Assembly (NCBI GenBank): GCA_029860345.1
Contig: JAOUBJ010000017.1
Coordinates: forward strand, 1-62,500
Direction: 5' to 3'
From: Candidatus Zixiibacteriota bacterium
Lineage (GTDB): Bacteria; Zixibacteria; MSB-5A5; GN15; FEB-12
DNA: 62,500 bases
Shown: positions 17,682 through 27,463 of the stretch, in pieces
How positions within the stretch are numbered: position 1 is the stretch's first letter
How the letters are laid out: the number at the start of each line of letters is the position of its first letter
The notes under the pieces: generated by a model
Told to the model about the DNA's origin: nothing
The model's database searches: none
Seen by the model: the letters and a program-made list of their open reading frames with translations, nothing else
Program-made: the position numbers and the translations under genes

Positions 17682-20600
17682 CTAACGAGCGGCGCCCGTT
17701 CTACAGCTTGACGGCACTGCCAGTGATCCGGCATGGGCAGACCAGCGACGCATAGTCTCCACACCGGGTTTGCTCGGCGTTCCTCCTCTCAAGCAGTCCA
17801 GACAGTCGCAACGGCAGGGTGGCGGACCACCGACGAACATGTAGTCAACCACCCAGACGAGATCGCTAATATCGATCACGCCGTCGCAATTGACATCAGC
17901 ATCCTCAAAGCAACATGGCGGCGGGCCACCGGTGAACATGTAGTCAACCAGGAAGACCAGGTCGGAAATATCCATACCCGGTGTCCCGTCGCAGTTGATG
18001 TCACCACGCGGCCTGTCGGGAGGACTACAGCACGGCCTGGGGATATGCCGCTTGCGCGTATGTCCGATTACTTGGCCGTTGTTATCCAGGATAGGTACAA
18101 TGCGCGGATCGTTGTACGGCCGATCAAACGGCGGCGTGAAGGCATCACCATCCATCGGGTCCCAGCCCTCAGCACACGACAGATGCATCTGCGCCGGAGC
18201 ACCGTGCAGAACATCCATCGGGAAAGGAAGTCCCGTGGTGATAACAAAGTACACGTCGAAGAAGCTCTCGGCCTGGTGATCGTCGCACCAGTTGCACATC
18301 TGGATATAACCACCGGATGGCTGAGTGGGATCGAGCTGAATCTCGAACGGACCCAGCAATACCGGGTCATCGCCTGAGCCGCCGAACTCCAGGATAGTGG
18401 TGTTCATGCGGTAGGTGCCCGGCGCAACTTCAAACGGCGCCGAACGCTGGACGATCATGTCCTGACCGGTAGCGTACAGGGTTGTCAAGAGAACGATTCC
18501 CGAAGGATCGTACAACTCGATTTCGAAGTCATGGACCGGGATAGTATCGATACCGCCGTTCCAACCAGTCGAACAAGGCTCGCACGGGTTCGGATCGCAC
18601 GGTATACCGTCGCCCTGATACTCATCGTTGGGACCGATGCATCGGGCCTCGGTGGTCATGTGGCAAGTATGCTCGATGGTGTCACAACATGCACCCAGCG
18701 AATCGACATCGATACTGTGACGCTTCATTGTATAACCAAGCGTGTCACCGGTGGCTTCATCGATGATCGGCACCTTCCTCGGGTCAATATAGCGATGACC
18801 ATAAGGAGGCGCGAACTCTCCACCTGGGAACGGATTCCACTGATCGTCGCAGTCTAAGCCCATCTGAGCGTTTCCGGTGTACATCGCCGAGGGTCCGGTG
18901 ACTCGATAATCGAAATCGAAGAAGCTCTCGGCCCAATTGTCGTTGCAGGAATCGCACATCCGGATGAAACCGGTATCGGGCGAGTTCGGATCAAGGTCGA
19001 TCGTAAAGGCTCCACCCACCAGTGCGCTGGTACCGGCACCGGTCAGACTGAGCACCTTGGTATCGAGCTTCCAGATACCCGATCCGGGAACTTCCTCGTG
19101 CAGGTTGTAGCGCATGACAACCATGTTGGCGCCAAAGGCCGTTACCGTACCCAGTGAAACCGACGGGTCGACAAGATCGAAGAGTTCCACCTCGAAGGCC
19201 GAGAACAGAATGGTATCCATGCCCGGTATCCAGTCGGTGCAGATGCACGGATTGGGCGAGCACGGGACACCATCGCCCATGTATGCCTCATTGGGACCGA
19301 AGCAACGTACCGCTGAAGTCATGCGGCAAGCACCGGTAGCATAGTCGCAACAGGCACCCAGAGGTTCATCGTCCACATTGTGCTGTTTCCAAACATAACC
19401 GATGACTTCACCGTTCTCGTCGATGATCGGAACCTTGCGTGGATCGTTGTAGGAGTTGCCGTTGGGCGGATTGAACTCTCCACCCTCGAACGGGTCCCAC
19501 TGATCTTCACACGGCAGGATCATCTGGGCGTTGCCGCGCCAACGGTTGCTCGGCCACGGTAGCGACGTCAGTATCTCATAGTTGAGATCGAAGAAACTCT
19601 CCGCCCAGTTGTCGTTGCAGGAATCGCACATCTGGATATAGCCGCCCGACTGCAACGTCGGGTCGAGACCGACCGTGAAGGGACCACCGGTCAGCGCACT
19701 GGTACCGTTTCCACCGAACTGCAGAATGTCGGTATCCATCCGCCAGATGCCCGGCGCCACCTCGTAGGGTGTACCCCGTTGGACGACCATCTGCACGCCG
19801 AAGGCGTAGAGGGCGCTGACCGGATTGAGCGTATCCGATCCATCGTAGTACAAGACCTCAAACGATGAGAACAAAATAGTGTCAATCCCCGGTGTCCATT
19901 GTGTGCACACGCAGGGGTTGGGATGACAAGGCACGTTGTCACCCTGGTACTCATCGGCGGGACCGACGCATTGGATGGACGAAGTAATGCGACAGGTATG
20001 TTCCACTGTGTCGCAGCATGCGCCCAAAGGCTCGCGGGCAATCTTGTGCCGTTTCCAAGTATAGCCGACCAGATTGCCGTCAGCGTCATAGACCGGCACC
20101 TTGCGCGGGTCAACATAGCGGTGACCATACGGCGGAGTGAATTCGCCACCCGGAGGGAATGGATTCCACTGAGCTTCGCACGGCAATTTCATCTCGGCCA
20201 GTCCGTGATACCTATGTTGCGGAGGCGGCAACGAGGTGTTAAGGCGGTAGTGAATACTGAACTCACTCCGCGCCCAGTAATTATCGCAGGAGTCGCACAT
20301 CTCGATCAGACCACCGGAGTACTGGCCGGGGTCCAAGTCGATGGAGAACGGTCCGCCGATTGCCGGATTGGCCGATGTACCTGCTCCGGAGAACTGAAGC
20401 ACCTTGGTGTTCATTCGCCAGATACCGGGCGCCGTTTCAAAGGGCGCAAACCGCTGGACTATCATCTGGGCGCCGAACGCGGTCAGCGTATCGGGTGGCG
20501 CCGCCGAGTCGATAGGATCGTACAACTCAACCTCGAAAGCTGAAAACAATATAGTATCGATACCCGGTGTCCATGTCACGCACTGCGGACACGGGTTCGG

Positions 20601-23600
20601 CACACAACTGGTAAGTTCAGGATTAGGCTCTTCGTTGGGACCGTCGCAATCAGCCAAAGATGTCAAACGACAAGCACCGGTAACCATGTCGCAGCAGGCG
20701 TAACGCATGCTGTCGCACGGATGCGGGACAGTCGGTTGGTGCTGGGCGTGGCAGAGCCAACCCCGATGAACGGTTGAGACAGCCTCCACCAGCTTGAGCG
20801 GTGGCTGAGTCGGCACCGGGAAGTAGGCGTTGGTCGGGGGCAGACTGGTGATGCTGGCCTGCAAATGTAAAGCCGAATCGCCGGTGTTGAGCAAAAGACC
20901 GTAATCCGGCACTTCGACTTCGAGGTAGACATCGAAGAAGCTCTCGCCCGACACAAACCCACCATAGCCGTCGGTCACGACACTGGCGATATACCCTGTC
21001 GAAGCCTTGTCGGCGCGCTCACGAACTATGACCGTGCCCCAGACAGGATCGACAGCCGACAATTCGAACGCCACGATTTCGGTCTGGATAGTATCGCCGT
21101 TTTGATACGGACGCGGCTCGACCCAAACCTCGGACGTCGGAGTAAGCAACGAGGTCAGGTTCAACGGTACGCCGTAGAAACAAGTAGTGTCATCGGGATC
21201 GAGCGTGATAGTACCGCCACCTTCGGAGTCGAAGCAGTCTTTCTTCGGAATGACCGGACACGGGTTGGGCACACAACTGGTACCGTCGCCCTGCCATTCA
21301 TCGTCGGGACCGATGCAGCGTTCTTCGATGGTTATCCAACAAGCGCCGGTCACGGTGTCACAGCATGCACCCAGACTGTCGGGCGGCTGCACCCAGTGTA
21401 CCGGCCGTACCCATCCGATGATAACTGCCGAGTCCAGTACATTGACAACGGGATGCCAGTTGGGATCGGCATATTCCGTGTTGAATGGCGGAATAGCCTC
21501 GATACCGTTTTGTGCCTCCATGTGAGGAGGTGTAGCCGGCCCCGGTTCAATCGCAACACCAATCTCCGGGAAATTCACTTGGTAGTAAACATCGAAAAAA
21601 CTCTCGGCCGGGAAGAACTCATCCGGTGAATTGGGATACACCCAGCCATAGGAAGCTTGTGGGGACAGCGTGAGAATAGCCTCACCAAACAACTGGCTGC
21701 GACCGGTTAGGTCCATCTCAAGCAGTTGCGTGAATAACTCTCCCTCGCCAAAGCTCTCCCATGAGAGAGTGCTGGTGCCGCCCAGATGAATCGTTTCATC
21801 GGGCTCCTGACCTGGAATGGGCGGTGTGGGTCCAACCACGATTCCCATCCAGCCGCCGGTCGGAATGGTACCCTGCCCGGTCTCCGGGTCCCGAACACGG
21901 TGTTTATGCCAGACCCAATAGAGAGTATCGCCGGTGTTCGGATCGACAACCGGCCTCTTTCGCGGGTCCTGATAGACGCGACCGTGCGGCGGGATTTGCC
22001 ATATCTCATCCTCCATGCGCGCATTCCCTCTGGGCGGCTCCTGCGCTCCGCAACAGAGTTCCACACCGATATTGAACTCGAAGCCGGTGCCGAACAGGGT
22101 TAAAATAGTGTAATAGAAACCCTGATAGTGCGCCCAGGATCGATTCGAGCCCGCCGTGCCATCGTCGGAAATGATAGCGAGCGTGTCGAGAGCCGGGTCG
22201 CCCGTATTCTGGACACCTATATGGAAGTCCTGGCCACAGAATATCAGGTTGAAGGCTGAGAAATCAACGACCGCATATCCGAAGGTTGCCGGTAAACTTG
22301 CTGACGGCACAGTGACTGAGGCCAGCGCCGCACCGGGCAAGCCTGCTCCGTCATCGGCATACACGGTAACCGTCATGTCGGGCGAGCCGACGGTCACATC
22401 GCCGTAGACCAGAACCTTCGCAGTTTTCAGCGTACAGCAGGCGCCGGCCAAGGGCGTGATTCGTTCACCCCACTCCGGGATTTCCCACGAGTTGGGTAAA
22501 CCCCAGAAATATGAGGCAGCCTGAGCTGTCTCATAGTACGGGCAGGTGTCCGGCGGCGGGATGATATCCCAGCAGTAGGGTCCGTTCCAAGCCGGGGAAC
22601 CGACGCCAGACCATAACCAGGCTCCTGACGGCGGGAAGAAAGCGGAGTCGATACACAAGGTCTTTCCGATCTCTGACGGATCGACCTGTGTGGCGATGGT
22701 GGCTGCGATGTCATCCCATCCCGGTGGGAGGCCGGTACTGGTCATCGCGGCTGCCCCGATTCCTATGGTGTCAGCGTCGCTGCCGTTGACGCTGAACTCG
22801 TTGTAACTACAGACAAGGTTAAACAACGCACAAAAGTCCGGATTGAGCGTTGTGGTCGGTGTAGTCCAGAGAGCGCCGTCCGGTGAGTGCATCCGAAAAC
22901 CGTTGCTTACGCCGGCGACATTACCTCCGCTGGTGTTATTCATCCAGATTTCGATATCAACCGGTTGACCGGCATATATACCGCCCCCCCCGGCGCCGGC
23001 GCCGGATAACTGCACATAGACGCCACTTTGACGACCCTTGACGGCACCCTGCGGCTCGACGGCATTGTCCGGAAGAGGCTCCAGTCGGACATCCGGTACC
23101 GGCTGCATCGATTGCAATTCGGCTTGCCGGTTCTGAAGATCGTAGCCCAACTGCCCCTTATAGGAGCCGCCGGTCGCGCTGGACTTTAACGGGTCCGGTT
23201 GCGAACCATGGGTGATTATATAATACACGTCGAAGAAGCTCTCGGCCGGGAAATCTATCCCGGGCGTGAGCTGAGTAATCTGCCCCGTGGACACGATGCT
23301 GCGGTCCAGCGTGACAAACACCGAGTCGCCGCTGACTGCACTCCAGCCGCGCATCAGCAGAGTATCCATGCGAGTGTTTATGGTCATAACACCGTCATCA
23401 TCAAAGGGGTCCCCGCGCCATATCACGGCGTATCCAACCATAGGGATTGTCTCAGTCGGTCCTCCGATAGTGTCCGGGTAAACTTCGATCTGAGCCGAAG
23501 TTGTGATGACGTCATATCCCGATGGCGGGTAGGCTTGCGCAAGTTGCAGGCCGCCGCCAAGTATAAGGATTGACAGTATGATTAATAGTTTTGCACGTAA

Positions 23601-23603
23601 CAT
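17682..23603 (-). CDS. Giant secreted Cys-rich modular protein with dockerin-like repeats
   Basis: 1973 residues; GGGAGG lies five bases before the ATG. After a signal peptide (MLRAKLLIILSILIL, cleavage near AQA), modules of roughly 150-200 residues repeat. Each has a DTI.F..FE...YD strand, an AESFFDVYF-type motif (seven variants, a few degenerate) and EFxPPxGxxYxDPRKVP. Five Cys motifs of the form GACCD-x-C-x-T-x-C-x-GP-x-GD-x-C-x-PNPC separate the later modules. A dockerin-like pair follows (DISDLVFLVDYMFTGG, DISDLVWVVDYMFVGG), and then an unusual 40-residue tail with CRCDCLDC. No enzyme motif is visible. Function unknown; a structural surface protein is the likeliest guess. Confidence 0.8.
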   Translation of the reverse strand: MLRAKLLIILSILILGGGLQLAQAYPPSGYDVITTSAQIEVYPDTIGGPTETIPMVGYAVIWRGDPFDDDGVMTINTRMDTLLMRGWSAVSGDSVFVTLDRSIVSTGQITQLTPGIDFPAESFFDVYYIITHGSQPDPLKSSATGGSYKGQLGYDLQNRQAELQSMQPVPDVRLEPLPDNAVEPQGAVKGRQSGVYVQLSGAGAGGGGIYAGQPVDIEIWMNNTSGGNVAGVSNGFRMHSPDGALWTTPTTTLNPDFCALFNLVCSYNEFSVNGSDADTIGIGAAAMTSTGLPPGWDDIAATIATQVDPSEIGKTLCIDSAFFPPSGAWLWSGVGSPAWNGPYCWDIIPPPDTCPYYETAQAASYFWGLPNSWEIPEWGERITPLAGACCTLKTAKVLVYGDVTVGSPDMTVTVYADDGAGLPGAALASVTVPSASLPATFGYAVVDFSAFNLIFCGQDFHIGVQNTGDPALDTLAIISDDGTAGSNRSWAHYQGFYYTILTLFGTGFEFNIGVELCCGAQEPPRGNARMEDEIWQIPPHGRVYQDPRKRPVVDPNTGDTLYWVWHKHRVRDPETGQGTIPTGGWMGIVVGPTPPIPGQEPDETIHLGGTSTLSWESFGEGELFTQLLEMDLTGRSQLFGEAILTLSPQASYGWVYPNSPDEFFPAESFFDVYYQVNFPEIGVAIEPGPATPPHMEAQNGIEAIPPFNTEYADPNWHPVVNVLDSAVIIGWVRPVHWVQPPDSLGACCDTVTGACWITIEERCIGPDDEWQGDGTSCVPNPCPVIPKKDCFDSEGGGTITLDPDDTTCFYGVPLNLTSLLTPTSEVWVEPRPYQNGDTIQTEIVAFELSAVDPVWGTVIVRERADKASTGYIASVVTDGYGGFVSGESFFDVYLEVEVPDYGLLLNTGDSALHLQASITSLPPTNAYFPVPTQPPLKLVEAVSTVHRGWLCHAQHQPTVPHPCDSMRYACCDMVTGACRLTSLADCDGPNEEPNPELTSCVPNPCPQCVTWTPGIDTILFSAFEVELYDPIDSAAPPDTLTAFGAQMIVQRFAPFETAPGIWRMNTKVLQFSGAGTSANPAIGGPFSIDLDPGQYSGGLIEMCDSCDNYWARSEFSIHYRLNTSLPPPQHRYHGLAEMKLPCEAQWNPFPPGGEFTPPYGHRYVDPRKVPVYDADGNLVGYTWKRHKIAREPLGACCDTVEHTCRITSSIQCVGPADEYQGDNVPCHPNPCVCTQWTPGIDTILFSSFEVLYYDGSDTLNPVSALYAFGVQMVVQRGTPYEVAPGIWRMDTDILQFGGNGTSALTGGPFTVGLDPTLQSGGYIQMCDSCNDNWAESFFDLNYEILTSLPWPSNRWRGNAQMILPCEDQWDPFEGGEFNPPNGNSYNDPRKVPIIDENGEVIGYVWKQHNVDDEPLGACCDYATGACRMTSAVRCFGPNEAYMGDGVPCSPNPCICTDWIPGMDTILFSAFEVELFDLVDPSVSLGTVTAFGANMVVMRYNLHEEVPGSGIWKLDTKVLSLTGAGTSALVGGAFTIDLDPNSPDTGFIRMCDSCNDNWAESFFDFDYRVTGPSAMYTGNAQMGLDCDDQWNPFPGGEFAPPYGHRYIDPRKVPIIDEATGDTLGYTMKRHSIDVDSLGACCDTIEHTCHMTTEARCIGPNDEYQGDGIPCDPNPCEPCSTGWNGGIDTIPVHDFEIELYDPSGIVLLTTLYATGQDMIVQRSAPFEVAPGTYRMNTTILEFGGSGDDPVLLGPFEIQLDPTQPSGGYIQMCNWCDDHQAESFFDVYFVITTGLPFPMDVLHGAPAQMHLSCAEGWDPMDGDAFTPPFDRPYNDPRIVPILDNNGQVIGHTRKRHIPRPCCSPPDRPRGDINCDGTPGMDISDLVFLVDYMFTGGPPPCCFEDADVNCDGVIDISDLVWVVDYMFVGGPPPCRCDCLDCLRGGTPSKPGVETMRRWSAHAGSLAVPSSCRTGAAR

Positions 23604-23735
23604 CTATTCCTCCCGTTTTCAGGGATTCAGAGTTAGATAGTTTTGTGTTGATTATGCCCATTGCGGGCCAAACGCGCGGTAGTGATGTCCGGCCGAGTTG
23701 CCGGATCGCCGACCCGCTCGTTTGCTTTTCTGATG

Positions 23736-24389
23736 TTACGATACGGGAGGTCCGCGAAGATGCGGAACCACATACCATAAGGAGATGCAGTGAGCCGACT
23801 CAAACCGTATGCAAAGTCGTCGGGAACAGCGCGAGTGGATACTGCTATGACGCAGTAATCGGCGCTTGACATAACGAGCCAAAAGCAGAATCAACCAGTT
23901 GCCCAGTACGATTACCGACGACCAAACGACCAACCCGCCCAGGGAACCTAATCCGGCTATAATATCCGGCCCCACAAACTCGCCTGGCAATTGACTGACC
24001 CCACTGTGCCGAGCCAAAACAGAACCGGACGCAACCCACAAAGCCGCAACGCACAACGGGTGACATTTTAAGTGTGACTTGAAGTGATTGAGGGCGAAAG
24101 CGAAGCCGGCGAAGGCCACATTGAGGGCAACCAGCCGAATGAAAAACTGGACGGGAGATGCCGGCAAATTGCCCAAGTAGCCCGCAACTACGTAAGTTGA
24201 AGCCAGGATCAGACCCAGAACCGGCGCCTGCATGCGCGAAACATGACAGAGACGCCACAGAAGAGGAACCAAAGCGAAGAGAGAGAAGAACCATAGTTCG
24301 GGGTGAACGTGTGCAAAACACAGCATCACACCGGAACTTCCTGCCGACAGCAGATTCAGTCGCAGTTGACTACCGAGCGCCCGGTTCAT
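23736..24389 (-). CDS. Lnt-like polytopic membrane protein lacking the nitrilase domain (A)
   Basis: 217 residues from the ATG at 24389. This start is chosen because it aligns with the paralogue at 24986: both then run ...LR.N...A.SS..ML..AH.HPE.W..SL.A.VP.LWRL. The pattern of short N-terminal helices and FALVPLLWRL resembles the membrane domain (LNT_N) of apolipoprotein N-acyltransferase. The C-N hydrolase domain with its Glu-Lys-Cys triad, normally ~260 further residues, is absent. About six hydrophobic segments are visible, then a basic cytoplasmic tail rich in Arg, Ser and Cys. Next to the IPTL/exosortase H genes. The annotation rests on resemblance read by eye. Confidence 0.5.
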   Translation of the reverse strand: MNRALGSQLRLNLLSAGSSGVMLCFAHVHPELWFFSLFALVPLLWRLCHVSRMQAPVLGLILASTYVVAGYLGNLPASPVQFFIRLVALNVAFAGFAFALNHFKSHLKCHPLCVAALWVASGSVLARHSGVSQLPGEFVGPDIIAGLGSLGGLVVWSSVIVLGNWLILLLARYVKRRLLRHSSIHSRCSRRLCIRFESAHCISLWYVVPHLRGPPVS

Positions 24390-24985
24390 CACAACCCTGC
24401 CCGTTTTGTAGCCGATTGGTGCAGCTACATCGTTCAGACTTTTTCGGTTCTCCAAGCGGATGATGAGGACTTAGTAATCTGCACTGTTGTGAATTCGACG
24501 ATGGTCTGTTGATCTGAGCCCAAGACGGGGCATCACTCCTCACCCTATGCCGGAAGAAAGAGATGATGGTCGACGTTGTCAAGCTTTTAATTGGAGATAA
24601 ATCCGATGTCCGGCCATGTCCGGAGAGTTGTGAGAGCTAAGGTCCCATTTCATTCCCGGCATCGCACGGTCTGGCGCGCTGACAAGCCCGGGAAACAGGA
24701 CCACTCACACATAGAATAATGGAGCGATTCATCCAAAAAAGAGCTTGACAAGCCCTGCCCCAGGTGGTTCTTTGCTCATGAGGTTGGGGGCGACCTTCAA
24801 CATTGAGTATTACCACCACAGCCCAACCCCGGGACGATAGGCTTACTTCTCAGTTACCTCGTCGGGAAACTGTAGGAACAATTTGTCTGTCTGCAAAATG
24901 GCGGACCATCAGGCTACTTGACGGCATCGGCGGGATTGGCCGTCTGCCTCAGAGTACCTCTGGGCGCCGGGAAGAGATACACGCC
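24390..24985. other. Divergent intergenic region between the two Lnt-like genes
   Basis: 596 bases that must carry the promoters of both divergent genes. Short frames here lack ribosome sites and recognisable products. No strong palindrome was found. Confidence 0.45.
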
Positions 24986-25711
24986 ATGAGGCCGGTTGCC
25001 ACCAAAACCAACCTTCGCGGTAACTGTCTTTGCGCCGCCAGTTCGGCGTTGATGTTGTATATCGCTCACAATCATCCCGAATTCTGGTATCTCTCGCTAA
25101 TTGCATTTGTGCCGTTTCTGTGGCGGCTTCTTCAGGTTGGCCTCTGGGACGCCGTATGCCTGGCTTCCACACTCGCGTCACTTTTTGTACTGGCCACCAA
25201 TGCCTTCGCACTGTTAGACGCTTTCGGTTCCGTTTGTTTTGAGTTGGTCACGTACAACATCGCTTTTGTAGCCTTTGCGCTTGGAATAAACCGCGCCAAG
25301 ACAAAACTGGGCTTCGATCCATTGATGATCGCTCTGCTCTGGTTCCCCATTGAGTATGTCCTGATTATCTATGCCGATGTCGGTAGCGTGTTTTCGGTAC
25401 CGGATGCTGGCTTGGGAGCAGCCGTCAGCTTTTGCACATTGTTCGGCTTTGCTTTGGGGTCATTTGTTGTGGTCCTGGTCAATGCCCTGATCCTCTGGCT
25501 GGCCGAGTGTATCGCACGGAAGGCGAGCGCGGATTGCAGAGCTTCATCAAGAGAGACTCAGACTTTTTACGTTCAAACCAATTTCGTCACGCTGCATTGC
25601 AATCTCTATTATCTTCTGGGTCCCCGCGCCCCTCCTGTTGTCATCACGTGGCTTGAGAGATCACTGGGAAGGCTGGCGCCAACGGTCGGGCTTCAGTCTT
25701 CACACCTGTAA
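24986..25711 (+). CDS. Lnt-like polytopic membrane protein lacking the nitrilase domain (B)
   Basis: 241 residues. The start is set at the ATG 24986 by alignment with paralogue A; the frame stays open to 24803 but the extra N-terminus is unlike A. It shares AH.HPEFWYLSLIAFVPFLWRL and the following helices (about six in all) with A, resembling the LNT_N membrane domain without any hydrolase domain. The C-terminal ~60 residues are a hydrophilic tail. Its stop is only 25 bases before the IPTL-CTERM gene at 25737, so the two are probably co-transcribed. That suggests a role in handling or anchoring exosortase substrates (inference). Confidence 0.5.
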   Translation: MRPVATKTNLRGNCLCAASSALMLYIAHNHPEFWYLSLIAFVPFLWRLLQVGLWDAVCLASTLASLFVLATNAFALLDAFGSVCFELVTYNIAFVAFALGINRAKTKLGFDPLMIALLWFPIEYVLIIYADVGSVFSVPDAGLGAAVSFCTLFGFALGSFVVVLVNALILWLAECIARKASADCRASSRETQTFYVQTNFVTLHCNLYYLLGPRAPPVVITWLERSLGRLAPTVGLQSSHL

Positions 25712-25736
25712 ATCTGACTAGCTAAAGGACAATGAA

Positions 25737-26552
25737 ATGAAGAGATTAGGAATCTGCTTTATAGCACTAGCGCTAATGGTGGGTGCCTTTGGCCAACTGG
25801 CTCAGGCCGCCTATCAGGAGCAAGATTGGCGCCATAATGGTACCGGGAGAACCGCGAACAACTTAGAGAAATTCCTTGATGGTGATTATCTGGTTTCGAG
25901 GTGGTACCAGGGCGGTGGACAGCGCTTTTCAAACTTCGACTATATCTATGACGCCACCACGGGTGTCACGACTCTCAAATGGTCGGGCGGAACGGTTCCC
26001 GACTCCACCTCCACCTGGGCATGTTTCTCAACCAACCAGAATAGTATCAAACATAAGTACATTCCTAGGTGGACCTTTGAGGACACAACGATTGGACACG
26101 CGGGCCCGGGCCTCTCAGGTGAATTCGCCGAAGTTTCCCCCGGTACTTTTAGGTGGGCTCTTACCAACGACGCTGTGGACGGTTACGATGTCACTCTGGC
26201 CGAGTTTTCCGTGGCAATCGTGCCAGACCCTCTTAGTTTTGCTGACTTGCGATACGATGAGATGGCTGGCTTGGAATGGCTCCCCGGTTACCCCACGCAC
26301 CTCGGTCTTTCCATGGGCGATTCCCTGGTTTTTGATGTGCCCGGTGTCCCAGAGGGAGGCGCCGTTGTTTGTCGTGCGGAGGTATATTACGACTTCGACC
26401 CAAGCGAAGTAGTCTACTACTCGGCTCAGATCCACATCAGCCCCGTCCCCACCCTCACCGAATGGGGAATGATCATCTTCTGCGTTCTGTTGTTCGGCTG
26501 GATGGCCTGGATGGTGGTGCGTCGGAAAAGGAGTGTGACAGTAGGTATCTAA
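25737..26552 (+). CDS. Exported IPTL-CTERM protein 1
   Basis: 271 residues, with AAAGGA before the ATG. A signal peptide (MKRLGICFIALAL, cleavage near AQA) precedes a ~210-residue beta-rich domain of unknown role. The C-terminus is a complete exosortase H sorting signal: PTLTEWG, a hydrophobic helix (MIIFCVLLFGWMAW) and a basic RRKR cluster. The encoded enzyme at 28049-28606 is the expected processor. From codon ~237 through the terminator the DNA is nearly identical to that of the neighbouring gene at 26677. The tail is therefore a duplicated cassette, whereas the rest of the two proteins is unrelated by eye. Confidence 0.85.
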   Translation: MKRLGICFIALALMVGAFGQLAQAAYQEQDWRHNGTGRTANNLEKFLDGDYLVSRWYQGGGQRFSNFDYIYDATTGVTTLKWSGGTVPDSTSTWACFSTNQNSIKHKYIPRWTFEDTTIGHAGPGLSGEFAEVSPGTFRWALTNDAVDGYDVTLAEFSVAIVPDPLSFADLRYDEMAGLEWLPGYPTHLGLSMGDSLVFDVPGVPEGGAVVCRAEVYYDFDPSEVVYYSAQIHISPVPTLTEWGMIIFCVLLFGWMAWMVVRRKRSVTVGI

Positions 26553-26640
26553 CGAGATAAAGATGTCGAAACCACAGAGGTCTCGACCTACTAGAGAAAA
26601 GGACTGACTCAGGCGGTGGGAGTTAAGCTCCTACCGCCGT
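26446..26640 (+). repeat. 195-bp sorting-signal and terminator cassette, copy 1
   Basis: It matches 27269-27463 (offset exactly 823) without gaps and with about seven substitutions by eye. It covers the last ~36 codons of the IPTL gene, the stop and two hairpins: 26565-26586 (GTCGAAACC/GGTCTCGAC) and 26612-26638 (GGCGGT.GGAG/CTCC.ACCGCC). The hairpins are probably the terminator. Confidence 0.9.
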
Positions 26641-26676
26641 CACCGATTCAATGATTGACAAGGCGGAAGAAATGTT

Positions 26677-27375
26677 ATGAGAACTTTCAAGACGTGTTTA
26701 GGGAGTTGGGTGTGGCCCTTCGTTCTGGCGGCGGTGATCCTCCAGCCGGCCCACGCCATAGCGTCGATAGATGACTGCCGATGCGCCGGTTGGGGGCCGG
26801 TACATGATATGATTGAGCCGATAACCGGTGAGATCACAATACAGATGAGCGTTCTGGAGACAATCGGTTCACACCTTGGACGGGTCGGCAACGTACAATC
26901 CCAGGTACTCTATGGTGTGTCGGCTGACTACGGAAGTATGAGTATTATGTACGACGATGCAAACCCGGCCCCATCTTGCACCCTGCTCTCGTTAAACCCC
27001 GTAGGTCAAATGGGAAGCCTCTACCCGGCCATCCACACCGTGCACCTCAACTGGGTGATGACGCTCGGGTCGCTGCGGGGACTAACGTTGCGCAGCGCCT
27101 CGACGGTCACCATGGTCAGTGAAGTACTTGACCAATGGCCAGCTGACAATATGACGTACACGGCCGTCACCGACGTCTATTTCGTTAATGTCGACGACCC
27201 CACGGACACCGTTCTGATGTTTCCGATGGCCGGCACCGTGGGCACTATCTCGCATACTCAGACTACCATCCCCACCCTCAACGAATGGGGAATGATAATC
27301 TTCTGCGTTCTGTTGTTCGGCTGGATGGCCTGGATGGTAGTGCGTCGGAAAAGGAGTGTGACGGTAGGTATCTAA
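26677..27375 (+). CDS. Exported IPTL-CTERM protein 2
   Basis: 232 residues with a GGAAG site before the ATG. A signal peptide (MRTFKTCLGSWV..., cleavage near AHA) is followed by a ~160-residue domain starting with a CRCAGW motif, of unknown function. The sorting signal is PTLNEWG, a hydrophobic helix and RRKR, almost the same as in protein 1. The gene lies 124 bases downstream of protein 1, after its terminator-like hairpins. It converges on the exosortase H pair, which lies on the opposite strand directly beyond the shared hairpin. Presumably cleaved and surface-released or anchored by exosortase H. Confidence 0.83.
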   Translation: MRTFKTCLGSWVWPFVLAAVILQPAHAIASIDDCRCAGWGPVHDMIEPITGEITIQMSVLETIGSHLGRVGNVQSQVLYGVSADYGSMSIMYDDANPAPSCTLLSLNPVGQMGSLYPAIHTVHLNWVMTLGSLRGLTLRSASTVTMVSEVLDQWPADNMTYTAVTDVYFVNVDDPTDTVLMFPMAGTVGTISHTQTTIPTLNEWGMIIFCVLLFGWMAWMVVRRKRSVTVGI

Positions 27376-27463
27376 CGAGATATAGATGTCGAAACCACAG
27401 AGGTTTCGACCTACAAGAGAAAAGGACTGACTCAGGCGGTGGGAGTTAAGCTCCTACCGCCGT
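27269..27463 (+). repeat. 195-bp sorting-signal and terminator cassette, copy 2
   Basis: Second copy of 26446-26640. Its hairpins fall at 27388-27409 and 27435-27461. The second hairpin also contains the stop codon of the convergent gene at 27454, so it may terminate transcription from both sides. Confidence 0.9.

Noticed and set aside
17733-23573. Plus-strand frames up to 214 codons opposite the giant repeat protein
   Set aside because: They recur with the same period as the protein modules, so they are shadows of the repeats.
4858-23603. Cellulosome-like complex
   Set aside because: Dockerin-like tails exist, but no cohesin, scaffoldin or carbohydrate-active catalytic domain accompanies them in this block.
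23736-25711. Functional apolipoprotein N-acyltransferase genes
   Set aside because: Both proteins stop after the membrane helices; the catalytic carbon-nitrogen hydrolase domain is missing.
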